A stretch of DNA of 62,656 bases. Source: a virus. The notes below the pieces were generated by a model that did no database searches, was not told the origin of the DNA, and saw nothing but the letters and a program-made list of their open reading frames with translations. Where the stretch lies: positions 1 through 62,656 of the IMG/VR virus record IMGVR_UViG_3300025141_013570; one strand, written 5' to 3'. Positions 52,110-60,560 of the stretch are shown here, one piece after another. Position 1 is the stretch's first letter. Each line of letters begins with the position of its first letter. The position numbers and the translations under genes are program-made.

Positions 52110-52943
52110 TTAATATCCTCTCAATTTTTTACGGGAAGCTAATTCTCCCTCTGTAACTTTTTTAATGCCGTCACCATGAGCGGTCTCTAGCTCTCTGACG
52201 CCTTTTACAAGTTTAATAAGTCCCTGCGGCTCGACTGATGCCAAATGGTCGGAACCCCACATCGTACGATCTAAAGTAATGTGCCTCTCCAGAATAGTGG
52301 CCCCCAAATACACACTAGCTACGGTGGTTCCTAGACGAAACTCATGACCACTATACCCCACTTCACAATCATAGCGCTCTTTGAGCGTCTGAATGCAGGA
52401 AAGATTGAGGTCCTCTAAGGGCGCCGGGTATGCTGAATTACAATGTAGAAGAGCAAATTCTGCACCTTCCTCCCCCATCCATTGGACAGCCTGATCGGTT
52501 TCTTCCAGGGTGCTCATGCCTGCCGAGAAAATTACCTTTATTCCCATTTTGGCGCTAGCGCGCATCAACGTTTCGTTGGTAATCATAGCTGAGGGGATTT
52601 TTATAAAGGGCAATGTATACTGCCGCAGAAATTCTAAACTGTCCATATCCCAAGGGCTAGCTGACCAAGCAATACCTTTGTCGCGACAGTATTCATCAAT
52701 TTCGTCATATTCTTCTTTATTAAACTCCATACGATATTTGTATTCGATATAGGGCATCGTGCCCCACGGGGTCTCCCTAGAGAGACCTTTTTGGTGCTCC
52801 GGGACACATACGTCGGGATTTCGTTTCTGAAACTTTACTGCGTCGCAGCCGGCTACTGCTGCGATATCAATGAGTTTTTTGGCAACAGCAAGGGAGCCAT
52901 TGTGGTTTATTCCTATTTCGGCAATAATATAAGTGGGAGTCAT
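52110..52943 (-). CDS. neuB: NeuB-type nonulosonic acid synthase, short form (no SAF domain)
   Basis: A 277-residue NeuB barrel: YIIAEIGINHNGSLAVAKKL, AVKFQKRNPDVC, WSASPWDMDSLEFL, FIKIPSAMITNETLM, VIFSAGMSTLEETDQA, LLHCNSAYPAPLEDL, VGYSGHE and ILERHITLDRTMWGSDH. All expected active-site positions look present. It stops (KLRGY) just where bacterial NeuB proteins, usually near 345 residues, enter the antifreeze domain, so the SAF domain is missing rather than mutated. Short forms exist in some bacteria. It overlaps the 699-residue gene by four bases. Confidence 0.87.
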   Translation of the reverse strand: MTPTYIIAEIGINHNGSLAVAKKLIDIAAVAGCDAVKFQKRNPDVCVPEHQKGLSRETPWGTMPYIEYKYRMEFNKEEYDEIDEYCRDKGIAWSASPWDMDSLEFLRQYTLPFIKIPSAMITNETLMRASAKMGIKVIFSAGMSTLEETDQAVQWMGEEGAEFALLHCNSAYPAPLEDLNLSCIQTLKERYDCEVGYSGHEFRLGTTVASVYLGATILERHITLDRTMWGSDHLASVEPQGLIKLVKGVRELETAHGDGIKKVTEGELASRKKLRGY

Positions 52944-55039
52944 ACGATCTTCTTTCTTCTCACACTCTTATGGACGTAGGATGCGTCTGTCGCGACATAA
53001 AGATCGATATCGTTACCCGCGAGCCACTTGTCAAGGTACTGGCTTGCCTCAATTTTCTTGGCAATTTCTCCTGGGTCCATATGGTCCGACGGTCTTAAAA
53101 TTTTACTTTCGGTCTCGCTGCTGTCGCCGAGGGGAGCAACGTCCCCATCATAATAGTGATGCGAGGTTGTGGTGCCCGGGGCCTCAAAGTCCCAACCAAC
53201 TGTGTGAACCTCCGAGACTCCGAGGTGTTCGGCCATATAGAATACCGACTCATACATAATGCCCGGGCCCCATGGTCGGTTAACGCTTTTATCTAGGGTC
53301 CAATCATTAAAGTTTCTTTTGCCTGCCAGAGAGGTGTCGATCGACCGTGAATCGTTTACTACCTTTACGAAGATGTCCAATTCCTGATCATCCCATGCCT
53401 GGTCTCGCGTCCAAGGAAGAGTCTCTCCCGAACTCCCTACCGAGATAAGAGGCTTCCCATCGGCGGGTCCAAATGGAGTGAAGTTGCATGAATTGAAAAA
53501 GTGAAAATCAGCGATGTCGCGGAATTCTTCATAGGCCTGCTTTACTGTAAAAACGAGCTTATCCTTGAGCTTTTCTTTAAGCTGATCAGCTTCATATTCG
53601 CTTAAGGACGGCCCACACGTCAGAATATAACACTCCTCACCCTTGAAAGCATCCTTCAGGAGATCCAAGCGATCGCGAGGGTGGTCAAATTGAGCAAAAC
53701 TCTCTTTCAGAAAGTGCAACCTTTCATCAATACTTAAGCTAGTATCTACAGTGGTGCCGGTGATACCCTGTGGTTTTAGCGACGTAGCCTCTTCCAAAAC
53801 CGCGTCGATCATCTTCTTGCCAATAGTAATTTTATCATACCCAATTGTATTAAGATGTGCGCGGCCGGCAGTGCCCCTGTTTTTCAGAGTACCCTCTTTC
53901 CAAAGATTATAGGCCTCTCGAAATTTTTCACGTGCTGATATGGTGTGTGGCTCGTACCAATTCATATCGCATGTATACTCCGGCTTATAAATGTATGGGC
54001 TCCAATGGCCCTCTACAAAGAACGCCGCATCAGGGTGGATATAATCGATATGACCTCCGGTGTCTGGTACCAACACAGGAGTCCCATGCAGTAGTGACTC
54101 TGCTATTGGAAGACCAAATCCTTCTCCGCGGGTCAAAAGAGCGAACAGGTCGGCCCTCTCAAAAATGGCTGAAATTTCAGGATATGGGACCACATTAGGA
54201 ATTAATAATATGCTGGCCTTGGGTTTCACCCCGCCTTCTAAAAACACTGATTGCTTATACTTTACGACCTCTTGTGCAATTTGTTGAGCTTGTTCCTCTG
54301 GGGATTGAGGATAATTGAACATCAGAACTCCATAGGTCTTGATGATAAGCACCGCATCTTCTTGGTCTCCGAATTCCATACAGAATGCTTGAATTAGTTT
54401 GTCAAATCCTTTACGGTTTTGCCACTGGGACATGGCAAAAACAACAAATTTATCCTCTAAACCATCTAAAAGAGGCAGAGGCACCGGCTGGACTATCGAC
54501 TCATCAAGAGTGTGGGGAATCAGATAACAAGGCCGATCGCCGATCTGTTTAGAAAATACTTCCTGATTCCACGAACTAGGGACTATGACAGCGCTCGTAT
54601 CGTACCTTTTATAAACCTTGTCGACCCACAAATCAGGAAGCTTATCTGCTTCCCACACAGTAACGTTAATATTTTTTGCTGCGTTTTCAATAAGCAGTTT
54701 GGCGCAGGCCCACGCAGGGTCCTTCTGCGCGTATGCATCACCAAGAGTAATCATTGGCGCTGGCTGGTGCCACAATAATATATACTCCTGCTGCGATGTG
54801 GCAAAAACCTCACCTGTTGTCTTGAACTCATATTTCTCCAGGAGCGCGTCCTCTTCGTCGGTAAGACTGTTGGTATCCTCTACCACAATGGTATGAATTC
54901 TCAAATTGATGTTAACGTCGGCACTTTGAATATAACTATCCAAGGCTTTAAGATAGCCGCGGGCGGCTACAGCATAACCACTCGAATCTCTAAACTGACT
55001 TAAGTAGACTAGGTTGAGAGCATCAGAGGAGGAGGACAT
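52940..55039 (-). CDS. GT4 glycosyltransferase fused to GPSL-type C-terminal domain (699 aa)
   Basis: A 699-residue bifunctional-looking protein. Residues 1-430 are a GT-B glycosyltransferase of family 4: VVFAMSQWQNRKGFDKLIQA (donor-site start), then GEGFGLPIAESLLHGTPVLV with the E-x7-E-type motif. Residues about 465-699 start EECYILTCGPSLSEYEADQL, resembling the G-x-GPSL opening of DUF115/MAF and GT42-like transferases, and include FHFFNSCNF and VGWDFEAPGTTTSHHYYDGD. It would transfer two sugars, the second perhaps the CMP-nonulosonic acid; the latter is inference. It begins 17 bases inside the next gene upstream and ends on the short neuB start. Confidence 0.75.
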   Translation of the reverse strand: MSSSSDALNLVYLSQFRDSSGYAVAARGYLKALDSYIQSADVNINLRIHTIVVEDTNSLTDEEDALLEKYEFKTTGEVFATSQQEYILLWHQPAPMITLGDAYAQKDPAWACAKLLIENAAKNINVTVWEADKLPDLWVDKVYKRYDTSAVIVPSSWNQEVFSKQIGDRPCYLIPHTLDESIVQPVPLPLLDGLEDKFVVFAMSQWQNRKGFDKLIQAFCMEFGDQEDAVLIIKTYGVLMFNYPQSPEEQAQQIAQEVVKYKQSVFLEGGVKPKASILLIPNVVPYPEISAIFERADLFALLTRGEGFGLPIAESLLHGTPVLVPDTGGHIDYIHPDAAFFVEGHWSPYIYKPEYTCDMNWYEPHTISAREKFREAYNLWKEGTLKNRGTAGRAHLNTIGYDKITIGKKMIDAVLEEATSLKPQGITGTTVDTSLSIDERLHFLKESFAQFDHPRDRLDLLKDAFKGEECYILTCGPSLSEYEADQLKEKLKDKLVFTVKQAYEEFRDIADFHFFNSCNFTPFGPADGKPLISVGSSGETLPWTRDQAWDDQELDIFVKVVNDSRSIDTSLAGKRNFNDWTLDKSVNRPWGPGIMYESVFYMAEHLGVSEVHTVGWDFEAPGTTTSHHYYDGDVAPLGDSSETESKILRPSDHMDPGEIAKKIEASQYLDKWLAGNDIDLYVATDASYVHKSVRRKKIV

Positions 55040-56294
55040 TGCTTGCCCCCTTTATATCAGGAGTCTCCACGAAAACATCTTGAACACTTTGTACAAATTG
55101 CTCGTAGATTTTTTCTGGTGTGTGATTTTTAATAACTTGAGATTGAAGCAGTTTAGCTCTGTTTCTATAGTGTTCTTCTTTTGTGATGGCCTCTTTCAGG
55201 GCGCGTCTAAAGGACGAAGCTTTGGGAAAAGCCCATTTAGATTCGGCCGTAACGACATTGTCCCATACTGCCTCGGGCTGTACGGCTCTTAATTCATAAT
55301 CTACTTTAATTATGGAGGGTACCTCTTTGCCTTTTTTGTTCTTACGGCAAATGTAATCCATATGACCGCTCCAGGGGATTGCTATTAAGGGCAGCCCATT
55401 ATAAGCTGCCTCAAACATTGGTAAACCATACCCTTCCCCATGGCCAATATTTATCAAAGCTTTCATGCTGGGGTGTTGGTACAGCCATGCTAGCTGTCCC
55501 GGGGAGATTTCTCCATGCAAAAGATAGGTCTTGCATTGCCTATCGGGAAAATTATTCAAAAAATCCTGGAGGTATGTCGAAACCTTTTCTCTGTCTCCTA
55601 ACGAGTCACTAACGATGTTGGTTTTAAGGATAAGGCCCACATCTGGGTCATCCTTAAATGTTTCCATAAACCACTTTACGGTGTTTTCCATATTTTTGCG
55701 GGGGCCCCATTGTGAAACTACTAAAAAATTTGTATGGGTTTCAAACGGAATTTCAATCTCTTCGGCTTCGGCCTCGCGAGTGGGATAATTTACCACGTCT
55801 ATTGGTACCTCTAATACAAGTTTGTGGCGGTTACCCGTCCCGGGATCGACAGACTCATATTCTACGTCGGCAAAAGAAGTTCTCGAATGCTCTGATATCG
55901 TAATAATTTTATCCATCAGCGAATTAGTATGCTGGATCCACAGCGGGGCGACCTGTGTGGTCTCGATGCCCGCGGTGTACCCTATGTTAATAGGGGCCAT
56001 TTTTTCAAATTCGGGAGGAATAGTTATTTGCAAAGATGCATCAAACCCATAAGCGCTCTCGGGGCCGGCGGCGCCGCAATCTGACATGTGCTGTGTTGTC
56101 TTGTAGACCAACGCGTCGAGGAGTTCTCGTTCTTCGGAATTTCCCATTATCATTCCTGTATGCCCCCATGGGATGTTAATTATATAAAGGTCAAACAAAT
56201 CGGGCCGACTGGACAGTGCCCGAATCGCAAAACGAGCCTGTTCTCCATACCCGGACCTGGACAATACCGGTGCTTTTATGATTATTTTTTTCAT
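55023..56294 (-). CDS. GT4 glycosyltransferase (423 aa)
   Basis: A 423-residue GT-B protein with N-terminal KAPVLSRSGYGEQARFAIRA (a G-x-G-type acceptor-side loop), IGYTAGIETTQVAPLWIQ, and FLVVSQWGPRKNMENTVKWF at the C-terminal domain start. The donor-site block GHGEGYGLPMFEAAYNGLPL holds the E-x7-E pair. No membrane segment is seen. Together with the flanking GT4 genes it probably adds successive sugars to a common acceptor. Coupled by one base to the 416-residue transferase. Confidence 0.87.
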   Translation of the reverse strand: MKKIIIKAPVLSRSGYGEQARFAIRALSSRPDLFDLYIINIPWGHTGMIMGNSEERELLDALVYKTTQHMSDCGAAGPESAYGFDASLQITIPPEFEKMAPINIGYTAGIETTQVAPLWIQHTNSLMDKIITISEHSRTSFADVEYESVDPGTGNRHKLVLEVPIDVVNYPTREAEAEEIEIPFETHTNFLVVSQWGPRKNMENTVKWFMETFKDDPDVGLILKTNIVSDSLGDREKVSTYLQDFLNNFPDRQCKTYLLHGEISPGQLAWLYQHPSMKALINIGHGEGYGLPMFEAAYNGLPLIAIPWSGHMDYICRKNKKGKEVPSIIKVDYELRAVQPEAVWDNVVTAESKWAFPKASSFRRALKEAITKEEHYRNRAKLLQSQVIKNHTPEKIYEQFVQSVQDVFVETPDIKGASNVLLL

Positions 56295-57544
56295 TAGAAT
56301 ACCCTAACTTCGTATGAGGAGTGATTTTTACGCGTCTCCCAGGAGCCCTTTTCTTGGTAGATACCGGTGAGCAATTCATCCCACCTTTGGACGAAATCCT
56401 CAAAATTAAATCTCTTTTGCGTCCACTTTCTTCCGGCTGCACCCAATTTCTCACGTTGGTGTGGGCTCATATTATACATCTCTAGCATCGCTTCCATGAA
56501 GTCCTCTTTAGAGATGCGGTCTTCATAAATATATGGCACCTCTTGAGATCCAATGATAGCCTTGGAGGCAGGCTCAATACCAATTCCAAAGAAGTTTTTA
56601 CCATCGGTCACTTGGTCCTGGAGGCCTCCAGTCATAGTAACCAAGATGGGGGTGCCGCAAGACAGGGACTCCAATGTAGACAGGCCGAAGCCCTCTGCAT
56701 CGGAAATGCAGATGGTGAGATCCGCTACGTTATACATTAACGCTAAATCTGATGCGTTAACCTTTTCTTGTGAGAATTGAACCTCTCCGTTTGTAAGCCC
56801 CAGTTCTTTTATAATAGCTTCAAGGTCTTGCCCGTGGGGATCCCTTACGTCGGTGTGCATAATAAGCACGGCTTTATCGTGGCCTACCTGATCTAAAAAT
56901 TCTTTAAACCACCAGATGAGAGTTCCAGACTGTTTCCGCCTCGCATTTCGACTATTCCAGAAACATATGAATTTATCCTCGAATCCTCGTTGTTGGCGAA
57001 AAAGGTCAGTGATCTTCGTCTGCAGGGGCTTAAATACATCAGAGCGCACAGCATGGGGAATATAAGAAGAGTCGACCTCTGGGGCTACAGTTTGAACTAT
57101 GTCATATGTAAGCTGTGATATACATGCCACATGGTCATTCGAGGCATAGGATACCCTATTATATTTGGGATACGGATAGTTATCCCAAACGTGATAATAT
57201 ACCATAGGCACCACGGAACGAATCTCGTTTTCAATCGCCCAAAGCCATTGATAGAATCTCGGATCTGTCATAAACCAGAGAATATCGGGCTTTTGCTGAT
57301 ATATCATGGCGCGGACCATATCCGGATTACCATAACCGTCGACAGGCCAGATAACCCAGTCCGCTCCCCACTCTTTGGTAGTTTGGGGATCGTGATTGGG
57401 GTGCGAAACTGCTCCCCCAAACGAGACAAATTCATATCTTCCGGTGGCAAGCAGCGATTCAATCATATATCGCGTTTGTGTTCCAACTCCGGAAGGGGAT
57501 AGTGGATGATCACCAATGGTGAAAATCTTAATCTTATCAGACAT
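56294..57544 (-). CDS. GT4 glycosyltransferase (416 aa)
   Basis: A 416-residue GT-B enzyme and the first gene of the island in reading order. It starts IKIFTIGDHPLSPSGVGTQT, typical of GT4 (G-V-G loop), then ACISQLTYDIVQ, FICFWNSRNARRKQSGTLIW and SDAEGFGLSTLESLSCGTPI, the family donor-binding motif with E-x7-E. The section VQFSQEKVNASDLALMYNVA supports the fold. The C-terminus is basic. It lies nine bases after the nuclease gene, so the island is transcribed with the preceding genes or by an internal promoter I could not identify. Confidence 0.88.
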   Translation of the reverse strand: MSDKIKIFTIGDHPLSPSGVGTQTRYMIESLLATGRYEFVSFGGAVSHPNHDPQTTKEWGADWVIWPVDGYGNPDMVRAMIYQQKPDILWFMTDPRFYQWLWAIENEIRSVVPMVYYHVWDNYPYPKYNRVSYASNDHVACISQLTYDIVQTVAPEVDSSYIPHAVRSDVFKPLQTKITDLFRQQRGFEDKFICFWNSRNARRKQSGTLIWWFKEFLDQVGHDKAVLIMHTDVRDPHGQDLEAIIKELGLTNGEVQFSQEKVNASDLALMYNVADLTICISDAEGFGLSTLESLSCGTPILVTMTGGLQDQVTDGKNFFGIGIEPASKAIIGSQEVPYIYEDRISKEDFMEAMLEMYNMSPHQREKLGAAGRKWTQKRFNFEDFVQRWDELLTGIYQEKGSWETRKNHSSYEVRVF

Positions 57545-57553
57545 ATTAGTTCC

Positions 57554-58336
57554 TTATGGGCAATGTTCAGTATTAAGCAATTTACAAGGATAGGGTTTGT
57601 GACAGTTCAGTCTATTCTTGATAGTAAATCTTTTAGTGATATTATAAATCGCTTGGTACAAAAGTTTAAGGGCGTTTTCGGTTTTTTTTGTACCACTCGT
57701 TACCCTAAAAATTTCTACACGGCCTTTTTTAGCTGTTCTCTTTAACAATGCAAAGTGGGTTTCTACGTTTTCTGGGTCAATCTTGTGCTTTTGGCAAAAA
57801 AAATGTTTGTATAGTGTGAGCTGGTATGTGACCAGCTTTTGAGCCTTCTTGCGCGAATCCCAACCCCACGAACAAGTCTTCCAGTCAAAAAGATGATAAG
57901 TGTCCCCCACTTTCACAACCGCATCAACAAAGCCCTTAAAGTTAATGTTAAAGTTCTCGATAGGCACATAAAGCATTTCTTCCGAAGAGAATACCTCATA
58001 GTCACCAAAGTAGTCTTCAAGAGCATCTTCTACTTGAGCCAAGATTGCGGGCCCTGCTGTGCGCATCGCCTCTACGTTTGATCCATTTACCTCAATATTT
58101 TTTTCCATTAGCTCTTGGAGTTTTTTATCAAAGCCGATCTGGAATACTTCTGCTTCGTCAATATCTTCTTTCAGAAGCTTCTTTTCACACACATCGTGAA
58201 TAGCTGTTCCAAAGGCTGTATATTCGTTCCCTTCGAAAGGGGCGACCCTTTCTACCCAGGCTTTTTGGTGGTAATGGGGGCAATGCGCCCAATCTTTTAA
58301 TTCAGAATAGGATATATGTTCACGCTTCGTCGTCAT
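57554..58336 (-). CDS. PD-(D/E)XK nuclease with probable 4Fe-4S cluster (Cas4/RecB-like)
   Basis: A 260-residue nuclease. ISYSELKDWAHCPHYHQKAW at the N-terminus is the RecB-family QxxxY-side helix with Cys19. The catalytic part is FKGFVDAVVKVGDTYHLFDW followed by KTC: Asp in GFVDAV, then Asp-x-Lys of LFDWKT. The C-terminal Cys245, Cys251 and Cys259 (NCHKPYPCKLLNTEHC) with Cys19 fit the AddB/Cas4 Fe-S staple. Such enzymes are 5' exonucleases used in phage recombination and replication. It overlaps the metalloprotease-like gene by 17 bases. Not a CRISPR component: no array or other cas gene is present. Confidence 0.87.
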   Translation of the reverse strand: MTTKREHISYSELKDWAHCPHYHQKAWVERVAPFEGNEYTAFGTAIHDVCEKKLLKEDIDEAEVFQIGFDKKLQELMEKNIEVNGSNVEAMRTAGPAILAQVEDALEDYFGDYEVFSSEEMLYVPIENFNINFKGFVDAVVKVGDTYHLFDWKTCSWGWDSRKKAQKLVTYQLTLYKHFFCQKHKIDPENVETHFALLKRTAKKGRVEIFRVTSGTKKTENALKLLYQAIYNITKRFTIKNRLNCHKPYPCKLLNTEHCP

Positions 58337-58940
58337 TAATTATTTCTTCAATCTTTCTATACAGAACCGGGGAGATATCTCTCACCGTTCGTGGATTATC
58401 GAGAAAATACTTCTCAAATCCGTTTGCAAAATACTCTTGTAGAGATGTGGCTCCGTAGGGAGACACGAAAAGGCCCATCGTTAAGGTTAACAAAGTGGGA
58501 TAGCCCACTTCGTTGGCTAAAAAGTTATCAAACTCTTGATTATACTCCGTCAAAGAGTACAACAGAGGGTTGATATGATAACCGTGACTAGACAAAAGAT
58601 GATAGAGCCGGGTTCTTTTGCCTAAAAACTCATCTTTCAAATCTTTACTATACAATTTGAGACCGCGTAGCATCTCTAGTGAGTGTGCGACCTCGTGCAC
58701 AAAATTCTCAACCATATCAAAAGTGGTTGGCTCTGCGCATGTCATGTAGATTCCGCCGTTGCTGAAGGCTGCATTGCGGTCGCTTAATTCTTTAAAGCTT
58801 CCGATATACACAACCTCTACATTCGCCAGTAGTCCCGGCGTAATATAGCTTTCGACTTCCTCACAAAATGCAGGGATATCTACCATCGGACTTGGTTGAT
58901 CTACCACAAAGACCGGTATATGATAAATATAGTATTCCAT
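58320..58940 (-). CDS. HExxH zinc metalloprotease-like protein (206 aa)
   Basis: A 206-residue protein with a zinc-protease motif NFVHEVAHSLE at about residue 80 (two His and catalytic Glu) and a third, Glu-type ligand in SLQEYFANGFEKYFLDNP (about 165-180). The E-Y/F-F-A-x-x-F pattern is typical of anthrax lethal factor-like (ATLF/M34-type) metalloproteases. There is no signal peptide, so it should act in the infected cell or in particles. A prohead-maturation or host-directed protease are both possible. Its neighbours concern nucleic-acid metabolism, which does not decide. Confidence 0.7.
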   Translation of the reverse strand: MEYYIYHIPVFVVDQPSPMVDIPAFCEEVESYITPGLLANVEVVYIGSFKELSDRNAAFSNGGIYMTCAEPTTFDMVENFVHEVAHSLEMLRGLKLYSKDLKDEFLGKRTRLYHLLSSHGYHINPLLYSLTEYNQEFDNFLANEVGYPTLLTLTMGLFVSPYGATSLQEYFANGFEKYFLDNPRTVRDISPVLYRKIEEIINDDEA

Positions 58941-59200
58941 TAATCGGCTGTAGTTTCAGTGGTTGGCGCCGTCGACGTAGGGATTACGTCATCTAGAGCC
59001 TGTTGGTACCCCCGAAGAAAGTTTTCTTCGGCAATCGCCATTAGAAATTCCGGAAATTCGGCAGCAAATACTTGCACTGCCATATCCACCGTCACTTCTT
59101 CTTCCGCCAGGAGGCGGTTTCCTATATAATTAACCACAAGCTGCTTTAGGCCGGTGGTATCCTCAACGGGAGTGTTTAAATCAGAGTTCTCTGTTTCCAT
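58940..59200 (-). CDS. Small acidic protein of unknown function (86 aa)
   Basis: Starting at ATG 59200, it reads METENSDLNTPVEDTTGLKQ, is acidic and helical, and ends in a Thr-rich tail (DVIPTSTAPTTETTAD). A GTG at 59212 overlapping the phoH stop would add four residues. No motif is recognised. It overlaps the metalloprotease-like gene by one base and follows phoH by a few bases, so all three are co-expressed. Confidence 0.65.
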   Translation of the reverse strand: METENSDLNTPVEDTTGLKQLVVNYIGNRLLAEEEVTVDMAVQVFAAEFPEFLMAIAEENFLRGYQQALDDVIPTSTAPTTETTAD

Positions 59201-59208
59201 GTTAATTC

Positions 59209-60525
59209 TCACAAATTCTGTGCGGCAAAGGTCGCGACCTTAGAGCGTTCGCCCTTGTGCAAGGTCACGTGAGAAGCAAGTTCAAATTTCTTAAACTTTT
59301 CGACCGCATGGGTTAATCCATTAGATGTTGCATCAATATAAACATTATCGATTTGCTCAACGTCACCGGTTAACACAATTTTGGTACCTTCCCCCACTCT
59401 TGTTATTATAGTCTTTAATTCGTGAGTTGTCAAGTTTTGTGCCTCATCAATTATAATAAAGGCATTAGAGATTGAACGACCACGAATGTAAGTCAATGCT
59501 TCTATCTCTATTGTACCCTTTTGCATGTAAATGTCAAGGGTTACTTTGTCATTTCCCATTAAAAATTGAAGATTATCTTGAATAGGCATTAGCCATGGCG
59601 TCATTTTCTCTTCCAGGCTCCCCGGCAGGAAGCCGATGTCCTTTCCAAGGGGCTGTACGGGCCGAGAAACGATTACGCGGGAGTATTCAGCTATGGACTC
59701 GTCTATGGTCTGTGCAAGCCCTGCAGCGATGGCACAGATCGTTTTACCGCTACCTGCCTTGCCGATTATAGTAACAATCTGAATTTGGGGATCCATCAAG
59801 GCATCCATCAAAAACTGCTGTTCTTTATTGCGGGGCTTAATCCCCCAAATTTTTTGACTCTTAAGGAGCTGTTGAATTGGGGTTGCCTTGTTCTTAAACT
59901 TCCCCAGTGCTGTTTTTTTCTCGTTGGCGTTGGAAACCAGCATCACATACTGATTTGGAAACAGTCCAGCATCATCCAGGTACACACTTTGTTTTTCATA
60001 AAAGCGGTCCACGAGCTGATCGTCGACCAATACGGTAGTACATCCTTCAAAGATATTTTCACTGTGATCTACAATTTGATTATTTTGAAAGTCTTCAGAA
60101 GTAAGACCAACAGCATCAGCTATTACGCGCATATTAATATCACGAGATACTAATATGACTTTGCTCGCGGTTTCTCGTTGGGCCTTAAGCGCTGTAGCTA
60201 TTATCAAGTGATCCGGTACCCTAATATCCAGATCGCACGGAAGATCTTGAGGTTCTACCCCCGCAGCACTAATGGATTTAATTATGCCGAGACCTTTTCG
60301 AATACGAACACCCTTATCGAGTGAACCTGTCGCGCGAAGGTCGTCCCAGATGCGGATAATCTTTCTAGCTTGCGCGCCCACAGCATCTTGACGCTTCTTA
60401 TGTTTGTCAATTTCCTCAAAAACTTTTAAGGGTACGTGTATATCATTGTTTTCGAATGCATAAATACACTCCGCATTTGTAAGGTAAACGCTCGTGTCTA
60501 ACACATAAATCTTTTTTCGACTCAT
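59209..60525 (-). CDS. phoH: PIN-PhoH family ATPase/ribonuclease
   Basis: A 438-residue two-domain protein. Residues 1-150 are a PIN nuclease domain: KIYVLDTSVYLTNAE (acidic Asp), LKVFEEIDKHKKR and ILVSRDINMRVIADAVGL. Residues about 215-430 are PhoH: Walker A IIGKAGSGKTICAIA (about 255), Walker B FIIIDEAQNLT, and TKIVLTGDVEQID as sensor. PIN-PhoH (PhoH2) proteins are ATP-driven RNA-unwinding ribonucleases and are common in phages of marine bacteria. It starts at ATG 60525, 35 bases after the nucleotidyltransferase, with no visible terminator between. Confidence 0.92.
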   Translation of the reverse strand: MSRKKIYVLDTSVYLTNAECIYAFENNDIHVPLKVFEEIDKHKKRQDAVGAQARKIIRIWDDLRATGSLDKGVRIRKGLGIIKSISAAGVEPQDLPCDLDIRVPDHLIIATALKAQRETASKVILVSRDINMRVIADAVGLTSEDFQNNQIVDHSENIFEGCTTVLVDDQLVDRFYEKQSVYLDDAGLFPNQYVMLVSNANEKKTALGKFKNKATPIQQLLKSQKIWGIKPRNKEQQFLMDALMDPQIQIVTIIGKAGSGKTICAIAAGLAQTIDESIAEYSRVIVSRPVQPLGKDIGFLPGSLEEKMTPWLMPIQDNLQFLMGNDKVTLDIYMQKGTIEIEALTYIRGRSISNAFIIIDEAQNLTTHELKTIITRVGEGTKIVLTGDVEQIDNVYIDATSNGLTHAVEKFKKFELASHVTLHKGERSKVATFAAQNL

Positions 60526-60560
60526 ATAAACCTTGGGGCTTTACTAACTAGAGGCGCTTC

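Noticed and set aside
37887-57544. Possible bacterial contig joined to a phage contig at the glycan island borders
   Set aside because: Genes on both sides overlap or abut in one orientation with no change in spacing or start-site style. I see no break, but read-level evidence would be required for proof.
57554-58336. Cas4-like nuclease taken as a sign of CRISPR
   Set aside because: No repeat-spacer array, cas1 or effector gene is present; Cas4/RecB-like nucleases are common in phage replication modules.
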